Notes: generated by a model not told the origin, from the sequence alone. A stretch of 49,272 bases of DNA from Mesorhizobium metallidurans STM 2683 (GCF_000350085.1 NZ_CAUM01000001.1:1-49272), one strand, 5' to 3'; shown: positions 36,668-47,488, counted from the stretch's first letter. A program made the numbers and translations.

Positions 36668-36790
36668 ATGTCTAGCCGGACGGAAGCTGAGCGGCATCAG
36701 GTGCTGGCCGTGTTCGCCGGGGGCGCCGGCTTTGTCGAAGCCGTGAGCAGGCCGGCGCACGTCATTGCAGGAGCCGATGCGTTCGAATGA
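36668..36790 (+). CDS. Short open frame coupled to the GH127 gene
   Basis: A 40-residue frame starting MSSRTEAERHQVLAVFAGG, preceded by AAAGGGGAG about 7 bases before the ATG, whose stop overlaps the GH127 start codon (ATGA at 36787-36790). The good ribosome site and overlap suggest it is translated, perhaps as a leader peptide, or that it is an internally deleted remnant of a larger gene that once headed the operon. No domain is recognised. The 215 bases before it (36453-36667) show nothing else. Confidence 0.4.
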   Translation: MSSRTEAERHQVLAVFAGGAGFVEAVSRPAHVIAGADAFE

Positions 36791-38688
36791 GCGAGTTCAA
36801 GCCAGTTCGGTTCGTTGATGTCGCGCTAGAGGGGCAATTCTGGCGCGAGCGGCTGGAGACGGTGCTGACACGGACTATCCCCAGCCAGCACGTCCAGCTT
36901 GGCAAGCAAGGTGTATTGCTGTCCCTCACACTGCCGAACCAGTCGCTGCCACTGAGCGTCCCAGGCAACGAGCACGATTCCGGGCAGGTGTTCTGGGATT
37001 CCGACGCCGGCAAGTGGATAGAAGCAGCATCCTACGCGCTGTCACACAGGCGTGATCCCGACATCGAGGCATGGATCGAAAACATTGTCGACGATCTCGA
37101 AAAGGCGCAGGCTCCCGACGGTTATCTGAACTGCTGGTACCTGCAGCGCGAGCCCGACAAGCGCTGGACCAACCTGCGCGACAATCACGAACTCTACAAT
37201 CTTGGACATCTGCTCGAGGGCGGGATCGCCTACTTCCTCGCGACGGGCCGGCGCCGGCTCCTGGACATCCTTGAGCGGTATGTTGACCATGTGTGCAAGA
37301 CATTCGGCCCGAACCCCGGCCAGAAGCGCGGCTATTGCGGCCATCAGGAAATCGAGCTGGCCCTCGTTAAGCTCTATCGCTTGACTGGAGACAGAATGCA
37401 TCTCGACCTCGCGGCCTATTTCATGAATGAGCGCGGGCGTCAGCCGCACTACTTCGATCAGGAAGCGGTCGCGCGCGGGGAGCACCCCAGGGATTTCAGG
37501 GCGAAAAGATATGAGTACAACCAGTCGCACAGGCCGGTGCGCGAGCAAACTAAGGTGGTCGGACATGCGGTCCGAGCGATGTACATGCTTTCTGCCATGG
37601 CCGACCTCGCGGCGGAACTGAATGACGACAGCCTCAAGAAAGCATGCGAGGTGCTCTGGGCCGACGTCATCTCCTCGAAAATCTACATCACGTCCGGCTT
37701 GGGTCCGGCTGCCGCGAATGAAGGCTTTACTGAGGATCACGACCTGCCGAACGATACGGCGTATGCGGAGACCTGCGCCTCGGTAGGCCTGATCTTCTGG
37801 GCACATCGCATGCTGCATCTCGAACTCGACGGCCGATACGCCGACGTTCTGGAACAGGCGTTGTTCAACGGCGCGCTGACCGGCCTTTCGCGCGATGGCG
37901 AGCGCTATTTCTACTCCAATCCGCTCGAGAGCGATGGGCGACGCAGCAGATGGGCCTGGCACTCATGCCCATGCTGCACGATGAATTCGTCTCGTCTGAT
38001 TGCTTCGATCGGAGGCTATTTCGTCTCGGCCAGTGAAAACGCAATCGCCTTCCATCTCTACGGCGGCGTTTCGACGAACATCCAACTCGCTACGGGCAAT
38101 GTGTTCCTGCGGGAAACCAGCGCCTATCCATTTTTCGGCTCGATCAGGATCGAGGTCAGCCCTGACGCGCCGGCCGAGTTCACTATCAATCTCCGCATTC
38201 CCGGTTGGGCTCATGAAGCCGAAGCTTCGGTCGGGGGATGTGCAGTCGACGTGACGGCATGCACCAGAAATGGCTATCTTGCGATCTCGCGGCTATGGAA
38301 TGCCGGAGACACCATCGCCCTCGAGCTACCGATTTCTCCCGAGCGCATCTATGCTCATCCCTCGGTCAAGCAGGACATCGGCCGGGTGGCGCTCAAGCGC
38401 GGGCCGTTGGTTTATTGCGTTGAAGAGGTCGACAATCCCGGGGGGGCGGTGCAGCAGCTCAAACTACCGCGAGACGCCAGGATCGAAACGGTGGAACGGG
38501 GCGATCTCTTCGATGGCGTGGTCACGCTGACCGCCTCCCCAGAGCGTATCGAAGACCAAGAGTGGGGAGACAGCCTATACAGGAATGCGCCCCCGATCGT
38601 TTCGGGCTGCCGGCTAACCGCTCTGCCATATTATCTCTGGAACAATCGGGCGAAAGGCTCGATGCAAGTGTGGCTGCTGGAAAGCTGA
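36787..38688 (+). CDS. GH127 family beta-L-arabinofuranosidase
   Basis: A 633-residue glycoside hydrolase of family 127 (DUF1680), which releases L-arabinofuranose from plant glycans and hydroxyproline-rich glycoproteins. An (alpha/alpha)6 barrel fills about residues 15-430, followed by beta domains. The zinc cluster of the family is present: Glu328 and Cys330 in YAETCASVG, and Cys396-Cys397 in SCPCC; by comparison with the characterised HypBA1, Cys396 would be the nucleophile. HELYNLGHLLEGG and VVGHAVRAMY are further hallmarks. No signal peptide, so it acts in the cytoplasm on imported sugars. It sits directly downstream of fixS on the same strand and may be used on plant-derived arabinosides. 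Confidence 0.92.
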   Translation: MSEFKPVRFVDVALEGQFWRERLETVLTRTIPSQHVQLGKQGVLLSLTLPNQSLPLSVPGNEHDSGQVFWDSDAGKWIEAASYALSHRRDPDIEAWIENIVDDLEKAQAPDGYLNCWYLQREPDKRWTNLRDNHELYNLGHLLEGGIAYFLATGRRRLLDILERYVDHVCKTFGPNPGQKRGYCGHQEIELALVKLYRLTGDRMHLDLAAYFMNERGRQPHYFDQEAVARGEHPRDFRAKRYEYNQSHRPVREQTKVVGHAVRAMYMLSAMADLAAELNDDSLKKACEVLWADVISSKIYITSGLGPAAANEGFTEDHDLPNDTAYAETCASVGLIFWAHRMLHLELDGRYADVLEQALFNGALTGLSRDGERYFYSNPLESDGRRSRWAWHSCPCCTMNSSRLIASIGGYFVSASENAIAFHLYGGVSTNIQLATGNVFLRETSAYPFFGSIRIEVSPDAPAEFTINLRIPGWAHEAEASVGGCAVDVTACTRNGYLAISRLWNAGDTIALELPISPERIYAHPSVKQDIGRVALKRGPLVYCVEEVDNPGGAVQQLKLPRDARIETVERGDLFDGVVTLTASPERIEDQEWGDSLYRNAPPIVSGCRLTALPYYLWNNRAKGSMQVWLLES

Positions 38689-38728
38689 ATTCAGCGCTGT
38701 CGCCGTATGGGAGGCCACTTCTCAACCA

Positions 38729-39124
38729 ATGAATGCCGACAAGATGCAGTCATCAGAAGCCTCAGATAATATTCTCATTCGTCCGGCGGGCGGTCCACCG
38801 GTCCGTGCTCTGGTTGACGAGTTCCACGACCTGATTGGAACCGACCCTGCATACAGGGGGATAAGGGCGCCGCGTCGGTCAAAAACTGCCGACGTGACAA
38901 TCTCGCTTGCTGGCTGGGTATGTGCTTGGCTGCGCGGACGCGAGCGCTGGTCCGATCACCCGCGTACGAGTTTGAGGCGATTTCCTGCTTCGTTGCTGAT
39001 ACATGCGGATTTTCCCGCCCTGCGCCTTGAGGCGATACGGCGGGCATTGGAACGCAGCGCACGACAGGAGGCTGAACTCAACCAGCGTCTCACGAGGATA
39101 GCCGCCGCGATGGCGGCACGCTGA
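38729..39124 (+). CDS. Hypothetical protein coupled to the UbiM-like gene
   Basis: A 131-residue protein with no recognised domain. The start MNADKMQSSEASDN is polar, the middle has a tryptophan-containing segment (LAGWVCAWLRGRERW) and the C-terminal third is a basic, arginine-rich helix. The stop overlaps the next gene by one base (TGATG at 39122-39126), so the two are coupled. A fair start is given by GGGAGG at 38709-38714, though spaced 14 bases. It may be a partner of the hydroxylase or simply a short conserved rhizobial gene. Confidence 0.55.
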   Translation: MNADKMQSSEASDNILIRPAGGPPVRALVDEFHDLIGTDPAYRGIRAPRRSKTADVTISLAGWVCAWLRGRERWSDHPRTSLRRFPASLLIHADFPALRLEAIRRALERSARQEAELNQRLTRIAAAMAAR

Positions 39125-40305
39125 TGGGCGGCGCTGAGGACAGATTCGATATCGTTGTTGTCGGAGCCGGGCCGGTCGGCCTTTCCTTCGCCGCATCACT
39201 CGCTCAAAGCCAACTCAAGGTCGCAGTTGTCGAACAGAACTCAATCGATACTCTCGCCAATCCGCCTTTTGACGGTCGGGAAATCGCGCTGACCCACGCC
39301 TCGATCAGAATCCTTCGCGAGATCGGCGCCTGGGATGCCATCCCCGCTTCGGACAAATCACCGCTTCACGGCGCCCGCGTGCTCAACGGTTCGAGCCCTT
39401 TCGCTCTGCGTTTCGATCCTCCCAGCGGGTCTGGAGAACCCCTCGGAGTTTTGGTCCCAAATTGCCGAATTCGCGACGCGCTGTTCAAGACCATCCACTT
39501 GCAGAATCACGCGCGGCTGCTGTGCGGCCACTCGGTCGTAGATGCAACAACCAGCCAGACAGGAGCAGTCGTAACGCTGTCTGATGGCGTGCAGTTGAAC
39601 GCTAGCCTTGTGGTTGCCGCCGATTCACGTCTGTCGGCCACTCGTGATCTGCTCGGCATAGGCGCCGATATCAATCGGCTTGGCTACTCCATGCTAATAT
39701 GCCGGGTACGGCATGAGCGCGCCCACCACCAGGTGGCAATCGAATGGTTCGATCACCATCAGACGATAGCGATGTTGCCCCTGGCGGAGGGCGTGTCGTC
39801 GCTGCTGCTCACCCTGTGCTCAAACGAGGCCGATAGACTGCTTGCCTTCAGCGACCATTTGTTTCTGAGGGAATTGACGAACCGGTGTCGAGGGCGCCTT
39901 GAAAAAATGACCTTGGCAAGCAAGCGCCATGCCTATCCGCTGGTCACGACTTGGGCGCACAAATTCCAAGCTCCCAGCGCCGCACTCATCGGCGACGCTG
40001 CCATCGGCATGCACCCGGTAACTGCGCATGGTTTCAACATCGGTATCAGCAGCCAGAAGCAACTCGCCTATGGAATCCTAACAGCATGTCGCGACGGTCG
40101 CGAGATTGCCGATCCCGACATGCTGCACGGATACGAAAGGTGGCTTCGCCTGTCAGCGGCGCCGCTCTTCCATGGCACGAACATTGTCGTCGGACTCTAC
40201 TCAAGCGAGCACCCGGCGGCACGGCTTGCAAGACATGTGGGGCTTCGGTTCGCCCAACATGTTCCCTTTATGCGGCATGGCATTTCGGCCATGCTTAGGC
40301 GATGA
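39124..40305 (+). CDS. ubiM: UbiM-like flavin-dependent ubiquinone hydroxylase
   Basis: A 393-residue FAD monooxygenase of the UbiH/UbiF/Coq6 group. The FAD-binding GxGxxG is in VVVGAGPVGLSFAASLA (residues 10-26), the second FAD motif is GDAAIGMHPVTAHGFNIG (near 290-307), and the DG-type middle motif is replaced by VAADSRLSATRDLLG as in relatives. The ALTHASIRILREIGAWD and RHAYPLV segments fit UbiM, the alphaproteobacterial enzyme that hydroxylates the quinone ring in ubiquinone synthesis. UbiH or UbiF-type regiospecificity cannot be excluded. Ubiquinone feeds the respiratory chain. The enzyme uses oxygen. Confidence 0.75.
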   Translation: MGGAEDRFDIVVVGAGPVGLSFAASLAQSQLKVAVVEQNSIDTLANPPFDGREIALTHASIRILREIGAWDAIPASDKSPLHGARVLNGSSPFALRFDPPSGSGEPLGVLVPNCRIRDALFKTIHLQNHARLLCGHSVVDATTSQTGAVVTLSDGVQLNASLVVAADSRLSATRDLLGIGADINRLGYSMLICRVRHERAHHQVAIEWFDHHQTIAMLPLAEGVSSLLLTLCSNEADRLLAFSDHLFLRELTNRCRGRLEKMTLASKRHAYPLVTTWAHKFQAPSAALIGDAAIGMHPVTAHGFNIGISSQKQLAYGILTACRDGREIADPDMLHGYERWLRLSAAPLFHGTNIVVGLYSSEHPAARLARHVGLRFAQHVPFMRHGISAMLRR

Positions 40306-40562
40306 AACCGTACCAGCAGCTTTGGACCTTGCGCGATGAAAGAGGGCCTCATTCGCCGGAGTAATCGCTGCCCCTGCACGCAGAAGCGGCAGCTTCCCGC
40401 GGCAGGCCATAAATGTCGCCCCGAAGAGGTATTGTCTCAGCGCTTTATTTGGCTGATCAGCCCAGAGGCTGATGTCGCGCTGAATAGTTAACCCCTCCTT
40501 TAGTAGGCTTGCATAGACATGTGCTGCGTACAAGCAGGAGATGCAACCTGACCCGTCCGAAC

Positions 40563-42464
40563 ATGAAGAAAGAAGACGAGCTGGAGGCCAGAATCCTTCA
40601 GGATCAGCTTGCTGACCTAAGGGCAGGTCTCTTCGTATCAATGCCGATAAGCATTATCCTATCGGGCCTGATTTTGACCGTGCAGGCCCTTTCCGAGAAC
40701 GGCTTTGCCGGCGTAGCCTGGTTTTTGGTTATCAATACGATAAATGCCGCCCGCCTCGGACTCGCCCGTTATCAGCTAAAGGAGACCGGGCATCAGGACG
40801 ATTTAACAGGGATTTCGCAGCGGCTTCGCTGGTTTGGCATCCTTGCTCTTCTGGCAGGGTTTGCCTGGTCCTTTCTTGCCGTCCTTACTGTTGGCTACAC
40901 AACACCGCAAGCACCGCTGCATCTGATTATTCTGGCCGGCATTTCAGCTGGTGCGGTTACATACGGCAGTTCATATGCCGCGGCAGCGACCAATTTCATA
41001 ACACCGCCGCTTCTGATCGCGGTGGGTTGCTTGTCGGCGAAAGGCAACTTTGAAGATTACATTCTGGCTTTTGCCGTTCTGCTGTTCATCGGCGGCTTGG
41101 TTCGAGGCTCGTTTGTAGGGCAAGCTCGCTTCCGCGAAGCCAGCCGCCTGAGACATGAGGCGGAGCGGCTTGCGGCGGAAATGGAGCGCAATTCCAGAGA
41201 GGACCACCTGACGGCCCTCCTCAACAGACGGGGTCTCGAACACGCGATCAATCAGCTCGAGAATACGGACGGCCCCTTCGTTGCAATGCTGATTGATCTG
41301 GACGGCTTCAAATCTGTCAACGATACCTACGGTCACAGGACCGGTGATGAACTGCTCGTCATGATCGCCCGCCGCATAGAGCAGGAAGCGCCGGCAGGCT
41401 CAACGCTCGCACGTATCGGCGGCGACGAGTTCGTGCTGTTTTTTCCCTCACTCAGGAGTTCGCTTTCTCCCAGTAACCTCGCATCCAATATCATAGCCAA
41501 AGTCGCCAGCCCCTATCCTAAGGTCGCGTCCGTCCGGATCGGTGCATCGATCGGAATATACTTGGCTGAAAGGCCGGGGCTGACGGAAATGTTGCTGCGG
41601 GCGGATGTCGCCCTTTACACGGCAAAGCGTCGTGGCAGGAACGAATTTCGCCTGTTCGATGCCGAACTCGACAGGGAATTGCAGCGTCGCCAGTCCATCG
41701 AACGCGACCTTCATTCGGCGATAGAGGCGAGAAGGTTGGCACCTTGGTTCCAGCCCATCGTAAGACTCGACACTGAGGCCGTGATCGGTTTTGAAGCCTT
41801 GCTGAGGTGGTCCCATCCGATCCATGGTTCCATCTCTCCACCCGAAATCATGACAGCCGCACGCGAAACCGGAATGCTTCAACTGCTAACGCAAACGGTG
41901 TTCTCCGACTGTTGTGCTCTTATCGACGGCTTGGTGAAAGCTGACCGTCGAGATGTTCGTGTGGCAATGAATGTTTCGCCGCGCGAATTGGAAGCCGGCG
42001 ATATCGACGACATGGTTCTGAATGGTCTGGCGGCAAAACACCTCCCTGCAACGATGTTCGAAATCGAGATTACCGAAGAATCTCCAGTGGACCCGGAAAG
42101 ACTGGATGAAAAGCTCGGACGGCTTTCGCATGCCGGCATTTCCATCGCGCTCGATGACTTCGGCACCGGCTTTTCCACGTTGGCATCGCTCAAGGACAGT
42201 CGGATACGCAAGGTGAAAATAGACCAAGGCTTCATCCGCGGCTTGGCCAAGTCTCGGGAGGACCGGCTGCTTGTCAAAACGGTGATCGATCTTGGTCGGG
42301 CGCTCGGGATCGATGTCATGGCCGAGGGCGTCGAAACAGAGGCAGACCGGCAAATTCTGCACAAGCTTGGCTGCAGAACCGCTCAGGGCTTCCTATTCTC
42401 CAAGGCGGTGCCTTTGAGCCAAGCGCTTGAATTGGCACTAAAAGAGCACGCGAAGCAATGTTGA
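40563..42464 (+). CDS. Membrane GGDEF-EAL cyclic-di-GMP protein
   Basis: A 633-residue protein. Up to six membrane segments lie within residues 20-180 (SMPISIILSGLILTVQAL; WFGILALLAGFAWSFLAVL; LHLIILAGISAGAV; ILAFAVLLFIGGLV), then a coiled linker. The GGDEF domain is intact (IGGDEFVLFF near residue 290), so diguanylate cyclase activity is possible. The EAL domain is also intact (GFEALLRWSHP near 420, NVSPRELEAGD, EIEITEE, LDDFGTGFSTL, KIDQGFIRGL, EGVETE), so it may also act as a phosphodiesterase. The ATG 40563 is preferred over 40509. Signal sensed is unknown. It stands alone 257 bases after the UbiM-like gene; nothing else was found in that gap. Confidence 0.9.
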   Translation: MKKEDELEARILQDQLADLRAGLFVSMPISIILSGLILTVQALSENGFAGVAWFLVINTINAARLGLARYQLKETGHQDDLTGISQRLRWFGILALLAGFAWSFLAVLTVGYTTPQAPLHLIILAGISAGAVTYGSSYAAAATNFITPPLLIAVGCLSAKGNFEDYILAFAVLLFIGGLVRGSFVGQARFREASRLRHEAERLAAEMERNSREDHLTALLNRRGLEHAINQLENTDGPFVAMLIDLDGFKSVNDTYGHRTGDELLVMIARRIEQEAPAGSTLARIGGDEFVLFFPSLRSSLSPSNLASNIIAKVASPYPKVASVRIGASIGIYLAERPGLTEMLLRADVALYTAKRRGRNEFRLFDAELDRELQRRQSIERDLHSAIEARRLAPWFQPIVRLDTEAVIGFEALLRWSHPIHGSISPPEIMTAARETGMLQLLTQTVFSDCCALIDGLVKADRRDVRVAMNVSPRELEAGDIDDMVLNGLAAKHLPATMFEIEITEESPVDPERLDEKLGRLSHAGISIALDDFGTGFSTLASLKDSRIRKVKIDQGFIRGLAKSREDRLLVKTVIDLGRALGIDVMAEGVETEADRQILHKLGCRTAQGFLFSKAVPLSQALELALKEHAKQC

Positions 42465-42477
42465 TCGCCGCCGTCAT

Positions 42478-42519
42478 CAGTCACTACATCGAGCAGAGCA
42501 GTCACTGCATCGAGCAGAG
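42478..42519. repeat. 21-bp tandem direct repeat
   Basis: CAGTCACTACATCGAGCAGAG at 42478-42498 is followed at once by a copy with one difference (ACTGCAT for ACTACAT) at 42499-42519. It begins 14 bases after the GGDEF-EAL stop. It may be a slippage duplication. The rest of the gap to 42715 shows nothing. Confidence 0.8.
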
Positions 42520-42715
42520 CGTCAAATGACCGATGGGCTGGGGCGAGGCGGGAATGGGAAACGCGTTGATCACTGGCGTGCCATACGCTGTTCGTGGCGC
42601 AGGTTAGGTTTTCCAGGGTGGCAAGTCGCCTCCAGTCCGCGATTCACTTCGGTTACGCCGATCATGATGTCCGGAAGCAAAGCGAAGGCTTAGAAGGGTA
42701 GTCCGCTTGCTCAGG

Positions 42716-43492
42716 TCAGACGAATCCCAGTTGTTGGGCGGTCTGGAACAAAGCGAGCAGCATGATCAGGCAGCCGACGAGCCGCAAAAGCGTCCGCTCG
42801 GCAATCGCCTTGAGCACCCATCCGGCAAGCGGAGCGGCGACTATGCCGCCCACGATCAGCCCCAGCACCGAGCTTGCATGGGTCGACAGCGCCCCCGCTT
42901 CCTGCCAGTGCCCACTGACGAGCGCGACGATGAAGGTGACGGACACCGCTAGCGTGATCAGGAACTCGGCCGCATTGACAGTGCCGATCACGTAGCGGGG
43001 TGGCGCGCCGGCGCCGAGCAATCCGGTCACGACCATCGGGCCCCATCCGCCGCCACCTGCAGCGTCGAGGAAGCCGCCGACAGTGCCCAGCGGCGCCACA
43101 AGACGGGTAGGAACCGGATTGCTGGGGATCTTGCGGAACGACCGGAGGAACAGCCAGAGCCCGATCACAGCGAGATAGGTCGTGACGTAGGGCTTCACAA
43201 TGTCGCCGTCGAACGAGGTCAGCACGAAGGCGCCGAGGCAGCCGCCGAGAATGCCGAAAGGAGCAAGCCGCCAGAACAGCTTCCAGTCGATATTGCGGTG
43301 GTAGTGGTGCGCCGTGCCGGAAGCGGCAGTGGTGAACACTTCCGCCGCGTGTACCGCGGCGGAAGCCTGCGCCGGCGGAACACCGAAGGAGAGCAGCACG
43401 GTGGAGGAGATCGCGCCATAGGCCATGCCTAACGCGCCGTCAACCGCCTGGGCGAGGAAGCCGACAATGGCGAACAGAATGAAGTCAGTCAT
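42716..43492 (-). CDS. TSUP family anion exporter (TauE/SafE)
   Basis: A 258-residue membrane permease of the TauE/SafE family with seven to eight hydrophobic segments. Family hallmarks are the N-terminal repeat (FAIVGFLAQAVDGALGMAYGAISSTVLL) and its second half (VGGFLDAAGGGGWGPMVVTGLLG, followed by APPRYVIGTVNAAEFLITLA). Such proteins move sulfite, sulfoacetate or other sulfur anions across the inner membrane; the substrate here is unknown. It is 128 bases after groEL on the same strand but beyond the groEL terminator, so it is probably a separate unit. Confidence 0.9.
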   Translation of the reverse strand: MTDFILFAIVGFLAQAVDGALGMAYGAISSTVLLSFGVPPAQASAAVHAAEVFTTAASGTAHHYHRNIDWKLFWRLAPFGILGGCLGAFVLTSFDGDIVKPYVTTYLAVIGLWLFLRSFRKIPSNPVPTRLVAPLGTVGGFLDAAGGGGWGPMVVTGLLGAGAPPRYVIGTVNAAEFLITLAVSVTFIVALVSGHWQEAGALSTHASSVLGLIVGGIVAAPLAGWVLKAIAERTLLRLVGCLIMLLALFQTAQQLGFV

Positions 43493-43570
43493 TGGTGTCC
43501 GCCGTGAACGTGCCGCCGTATCCGTATGTAGCCTTGTGGATGTGGCATCCGGCTTGGCTCCGCGTCAGAG

Positions 43571-43594
43571 AAAAGGGCGGCATCGCTGCCGCCC
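43571..43594 (-). terminator. Rho-independent terminator of groESL
   Basis: GGGCGGCA at 43575-43582 pairs with TGCCGCCC at 43587-43594 around TCGC. On the minus strand the stem is followed directly by TTTTCTC. It lies 26 bases after the groEL stop. Confidence 0.85.
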
Positions 43595-43620
43595 ATCGAG
43601 ATTGTTGAGGTGCGTGGACC

Positions 43621-45324
<1,704 letters not shown>

Positions 45325-45347
45325 TTAAGTGATGGTGAGGCCGAGAT

Positions 45348-45644
45348 TCAGCCGATGATGCCCATGATGTCGGATTCCTTCATGATCAGAAGGTCTTCGC
45401 CATTGAGCTTGACTTCGGTGCCCGACCACTTGCCGAACAGGATGCGATCGCCGGCCTTGACGTCCAGCGGGACGAGCTTGCCGGCTTCGTCACGGGCGCC
45501 GGAACCAACGGCGATGATGTCGCCTTCCTGCGGCTTTTCCTTAGCCGTATCGGGGATGATGATGCCGCCTGAGGTCTTGGATTCGGATTCGACCCGACGA
45601 ACGACCACGCGGTCATGCAGCGGCCGGAAATTCGACTTTGCCAT
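45348..45644 (-). CDS. groES: Co-chaperonin GroES (10 kDa)
   Basis: A 98-residue lid protein for GroEL. It begins [19 protein letters not shown], has the mobile loop [20 protein letters not shown], the roof [15 protein letters not shown] and ends [11 protein letters not shown]. Length is normal. It is 62 bases upstream of groEL in one operon under the CIRCE operator. Confidence 0.97.
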   Translation of the reverse strand: MAKSNFRPLHDRVVVRRVESESKTSGGIIIPDTAKEKPQEGDIIAVGSGARDEAGKLVPLDVKAGDRILFGKWSGTEVKLNGEDLLIMKESDIMGIIG

Positions 45645-45696
45645 TTTGGATATCCCTGGTGCGGAGGTTGAAAGGTTCTCCGTTGCCGGAGCGTGG

Positions 45697-45723
45697 TTAG
45701 CACTCGCCAGTGGAGAGTGCTAA
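45697..45723 (-). promoter_or_regulatory. CIRCE operator of groESL
   Basis: TTAGCACTC at 45697-45705 and GAGTGCTAA at 45715-45723 flank a 9-base spacer and match the CIRCE consensus (TTAGCACTC-N9-GAGTGCTAA) perfectly. It lies 52 bases before the groES start. The HrcA repressor binds it and releases it on heat shock. No hrcA gene is in the window. Confidence 0.97.
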
Positions 45724-46999
45724 CGTGGCGCTGAAATAGGCTGTGGGCTCGTACTAGTCAAGACGGACGAGGGGACGGCCGAAGAGCAAAGGATTTGGAA
45801 TAGGCGCGGAAGCCTCGCCCCCGTTACGGTGCATCCAACTGCGTAAGCGAGCGTTTCGGCCGTAAGCTCTGGGCCAACTTTCGTCTCTGTTTGGAATGTG
45901 AAATTATGTGAAATTAATGGCCGAGCAGTCGGCCGGAATCGATGGCCAGCCACACAGTCTTGAGCTCTTTGCAATTCATCATAACCTAAGTGGCATCGCC
46001 AAAAGGAGCGCTTATCGCAATCGATGGTCTGCAAATGCCTGCCGAAGCGCCTGGCAATCCTAAAGCAAGGTGCTCGCAATTTGCTTGTTCGGTAGGTTCC
46101 GATCAGCAGGTCGAGAGGAATGCTCGTTTTGAGGACGGTGTTTGGGATTTCGTGATCGAGGTGGATTGTTTCCGTGGTGAGGTTTGCGTCGGCGATTAGA
46201 TAGACAAGATGGCGCGCCCGTCCAGTGCGCCCACCGCGCGAATCTCTCCCTTCACGAATTCCGCCGTGAACGCAGCGCGTTGAGCCGCAACGGCACCGGA
46301 AAGCCTTGACGATCATGCCGGGTACTGGCGTGTGCTGCGATGTTGTAGGTGGTCACGCGGGCCTTGACGTCATTGCGACGGTAAATGAGCAGCGGGGACC
46401 GGGTGGGGGGCTTGGGGTTAGTCCCCGCTGCTTTGAGCTGCCTTCGCAGGGTGCAGTGGCAGCACAACTAAATAGTGACTGAGCGATGACAGGCCCCAGA
46501 CAGCGGAGCTTTGGGCACCCTGTCAGTCTTACACCGGCTAGTGCCGCCCCCAAGGCCACCCGGGCGGGTGTTTCAAGAGTGCGGCCGGGGACGGGCCTTC
46601 AAAGATTGCGACTTCCGTACCCCAGCCTACACTCCGGCCTGACGCGCGTGCCCACCCAATGACGAGTGCCCACCCAATTGACCCCAGCGTCAAGCGACAG
46701 GTCATTAGTAGCCGATAAAGATCGCCCCCAAATCGGCCGCTTGGGCTAGCTCGGATAGACAATTCGGGTGAGCGGGTTCAACGGGGTCAAAAGGAGGGGT
46801 CGGAATATCCGGGCCAAATTTTCTTACGACCCATCCTCCCGTGCCCCTTCGGTTTCACGACACAGGCCCGGGCGAGACGACCGCCAGACGCCGAGAGGCT
46901 GCCCGGTGGCGGTACCTCAGACCGACATGAGCACGCGCTGGCGGGGCTATCCTTGTCCAGCGGTTGGAGTGCGTAGGGCAGACGGTACGGACCACCTGC
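45724..46999. other. Gene-free accessory stretch upstream of groES
   Basis: About 1.28 kb without a recognisable gene. Minus-strand frames such as 45720-46316 and 46252-46467 have some ordered-looking pieces but no family features, and the frames change often, so it is probably decayed DNA. A short direct repeat is described separately. No tRNA was seen. Confidence 0.5.
46648..46678. repeat. 13-bp direct repeat
   Basis: GTGCCCACCCAAT occurs at 46648-46660 and again at 46666-46678 with 5 bases between, followed by TGACCCC. Closely spaced direct repeats of this kind occur at ends of some insertion sequences, such as IS21-type ends, but no transposase is near, so the origin is open. Confidence 0.6.
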
Positions 47000-47342
47000 T
47001 TATGTATGACGTGGCGAGGGGAGCGCTAAATGGCTCCGCTTCGCCAGCCTAGCCAAGGTGCTCCTGGAGGCCCCGGTTGCGGCCACGATGTTGTTCCAGG
47101 ACTGGCCCGCCTTGAGCATCTTCACTATGGCCGCATTGCGCTCCTGGTCCTCAGGCCGCTCCCGGTAGCGCCCTTCCTGCTTGGCCTTCTGGATACCCTG
47201 GGCCTGCCGCCGCCTGTCGTCATAGTCCTTGCGGGCAATCGCGGCGATCATGTCCAGCATCATCCCGTTGATGGCCTCCTGCATCCGGGCGGTGAACTCG
47301 TCGGTTCCGCTTGAAGCCATGCTCCAGGAGGTGGGAAGTCGA
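47000..47342 (-). pseudogene. Serine recombinase (resolvase) C-terminal remnant
   Basis: On the minus strand from about 47342, LPTSW is followed by DEFTARMQEAINGMMLDMIAAIARKDYDDRRRQAQGI, KAKQEGRYRERPEDQERNA and a HTH, GQSWNNIVAATGASRSTLARLAK. This is the C-terminal third of a resolvase/invertase-type serine recombinase: the dimer helix and DNA-binding domain. The catalytic N-terminal domain with the active serine is missing, because the sequence switches at about 47342 to an HsdR fragment on the other strand. It is therefore inactive. The last ten or so residues look unrelated. Confidence 0.75.
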
Positions 47343-47488
47343 GACTGGTCTTCGTCTGCGCCATGTGGATCACCGTCTTCGACGTGCCAACCTGCTCGAC
47401 GATCTATCTCGACAAGCCAATGAAGAACCACACTCTGATGCAGACGATCGCGCGCGCGAACCGAGTTGCGTCCGGCAAACAAGCGGGT
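47342..47488 (+). pseudogene. Fragment of a type I restriction HsdR subunit
   Basis: The reading RLVFVCAMWITVFDVPTCST, then IYLDKPMKNHTLMQTIARANRV, matches the helicase part of HsdR (motifs V and VI region; family form 'VCDMWLTGFDAP-x-L-x-T-M-YLDKPM-x-x-H-x-L-x-Q-x-I-A-R-x-N-R-V'). Only about 45-48 codons are present. The two ends, at about 47342 and 47488, adjoin unrelated minus-strand sequence, so it is an isolated scrap of a restriction-modification system. Any longer frame continuing to 48166 is antisense to other remnants. Confidence 0.7.

Noticed and set aside
40201..40641. Minus-strand frame across the gap before the GGDEF-EAL gene
   Set aside because: It has a few ordered segments but overlaps two real genes at its ends and shows no family or start site.
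42570..42600. Possible sigma-54 promoter (TGGCGTGCC on plus, TGGCACGCC on minus)
   Set aside because: No TTGC element at the required spacing on either strand; no NifA site evident.
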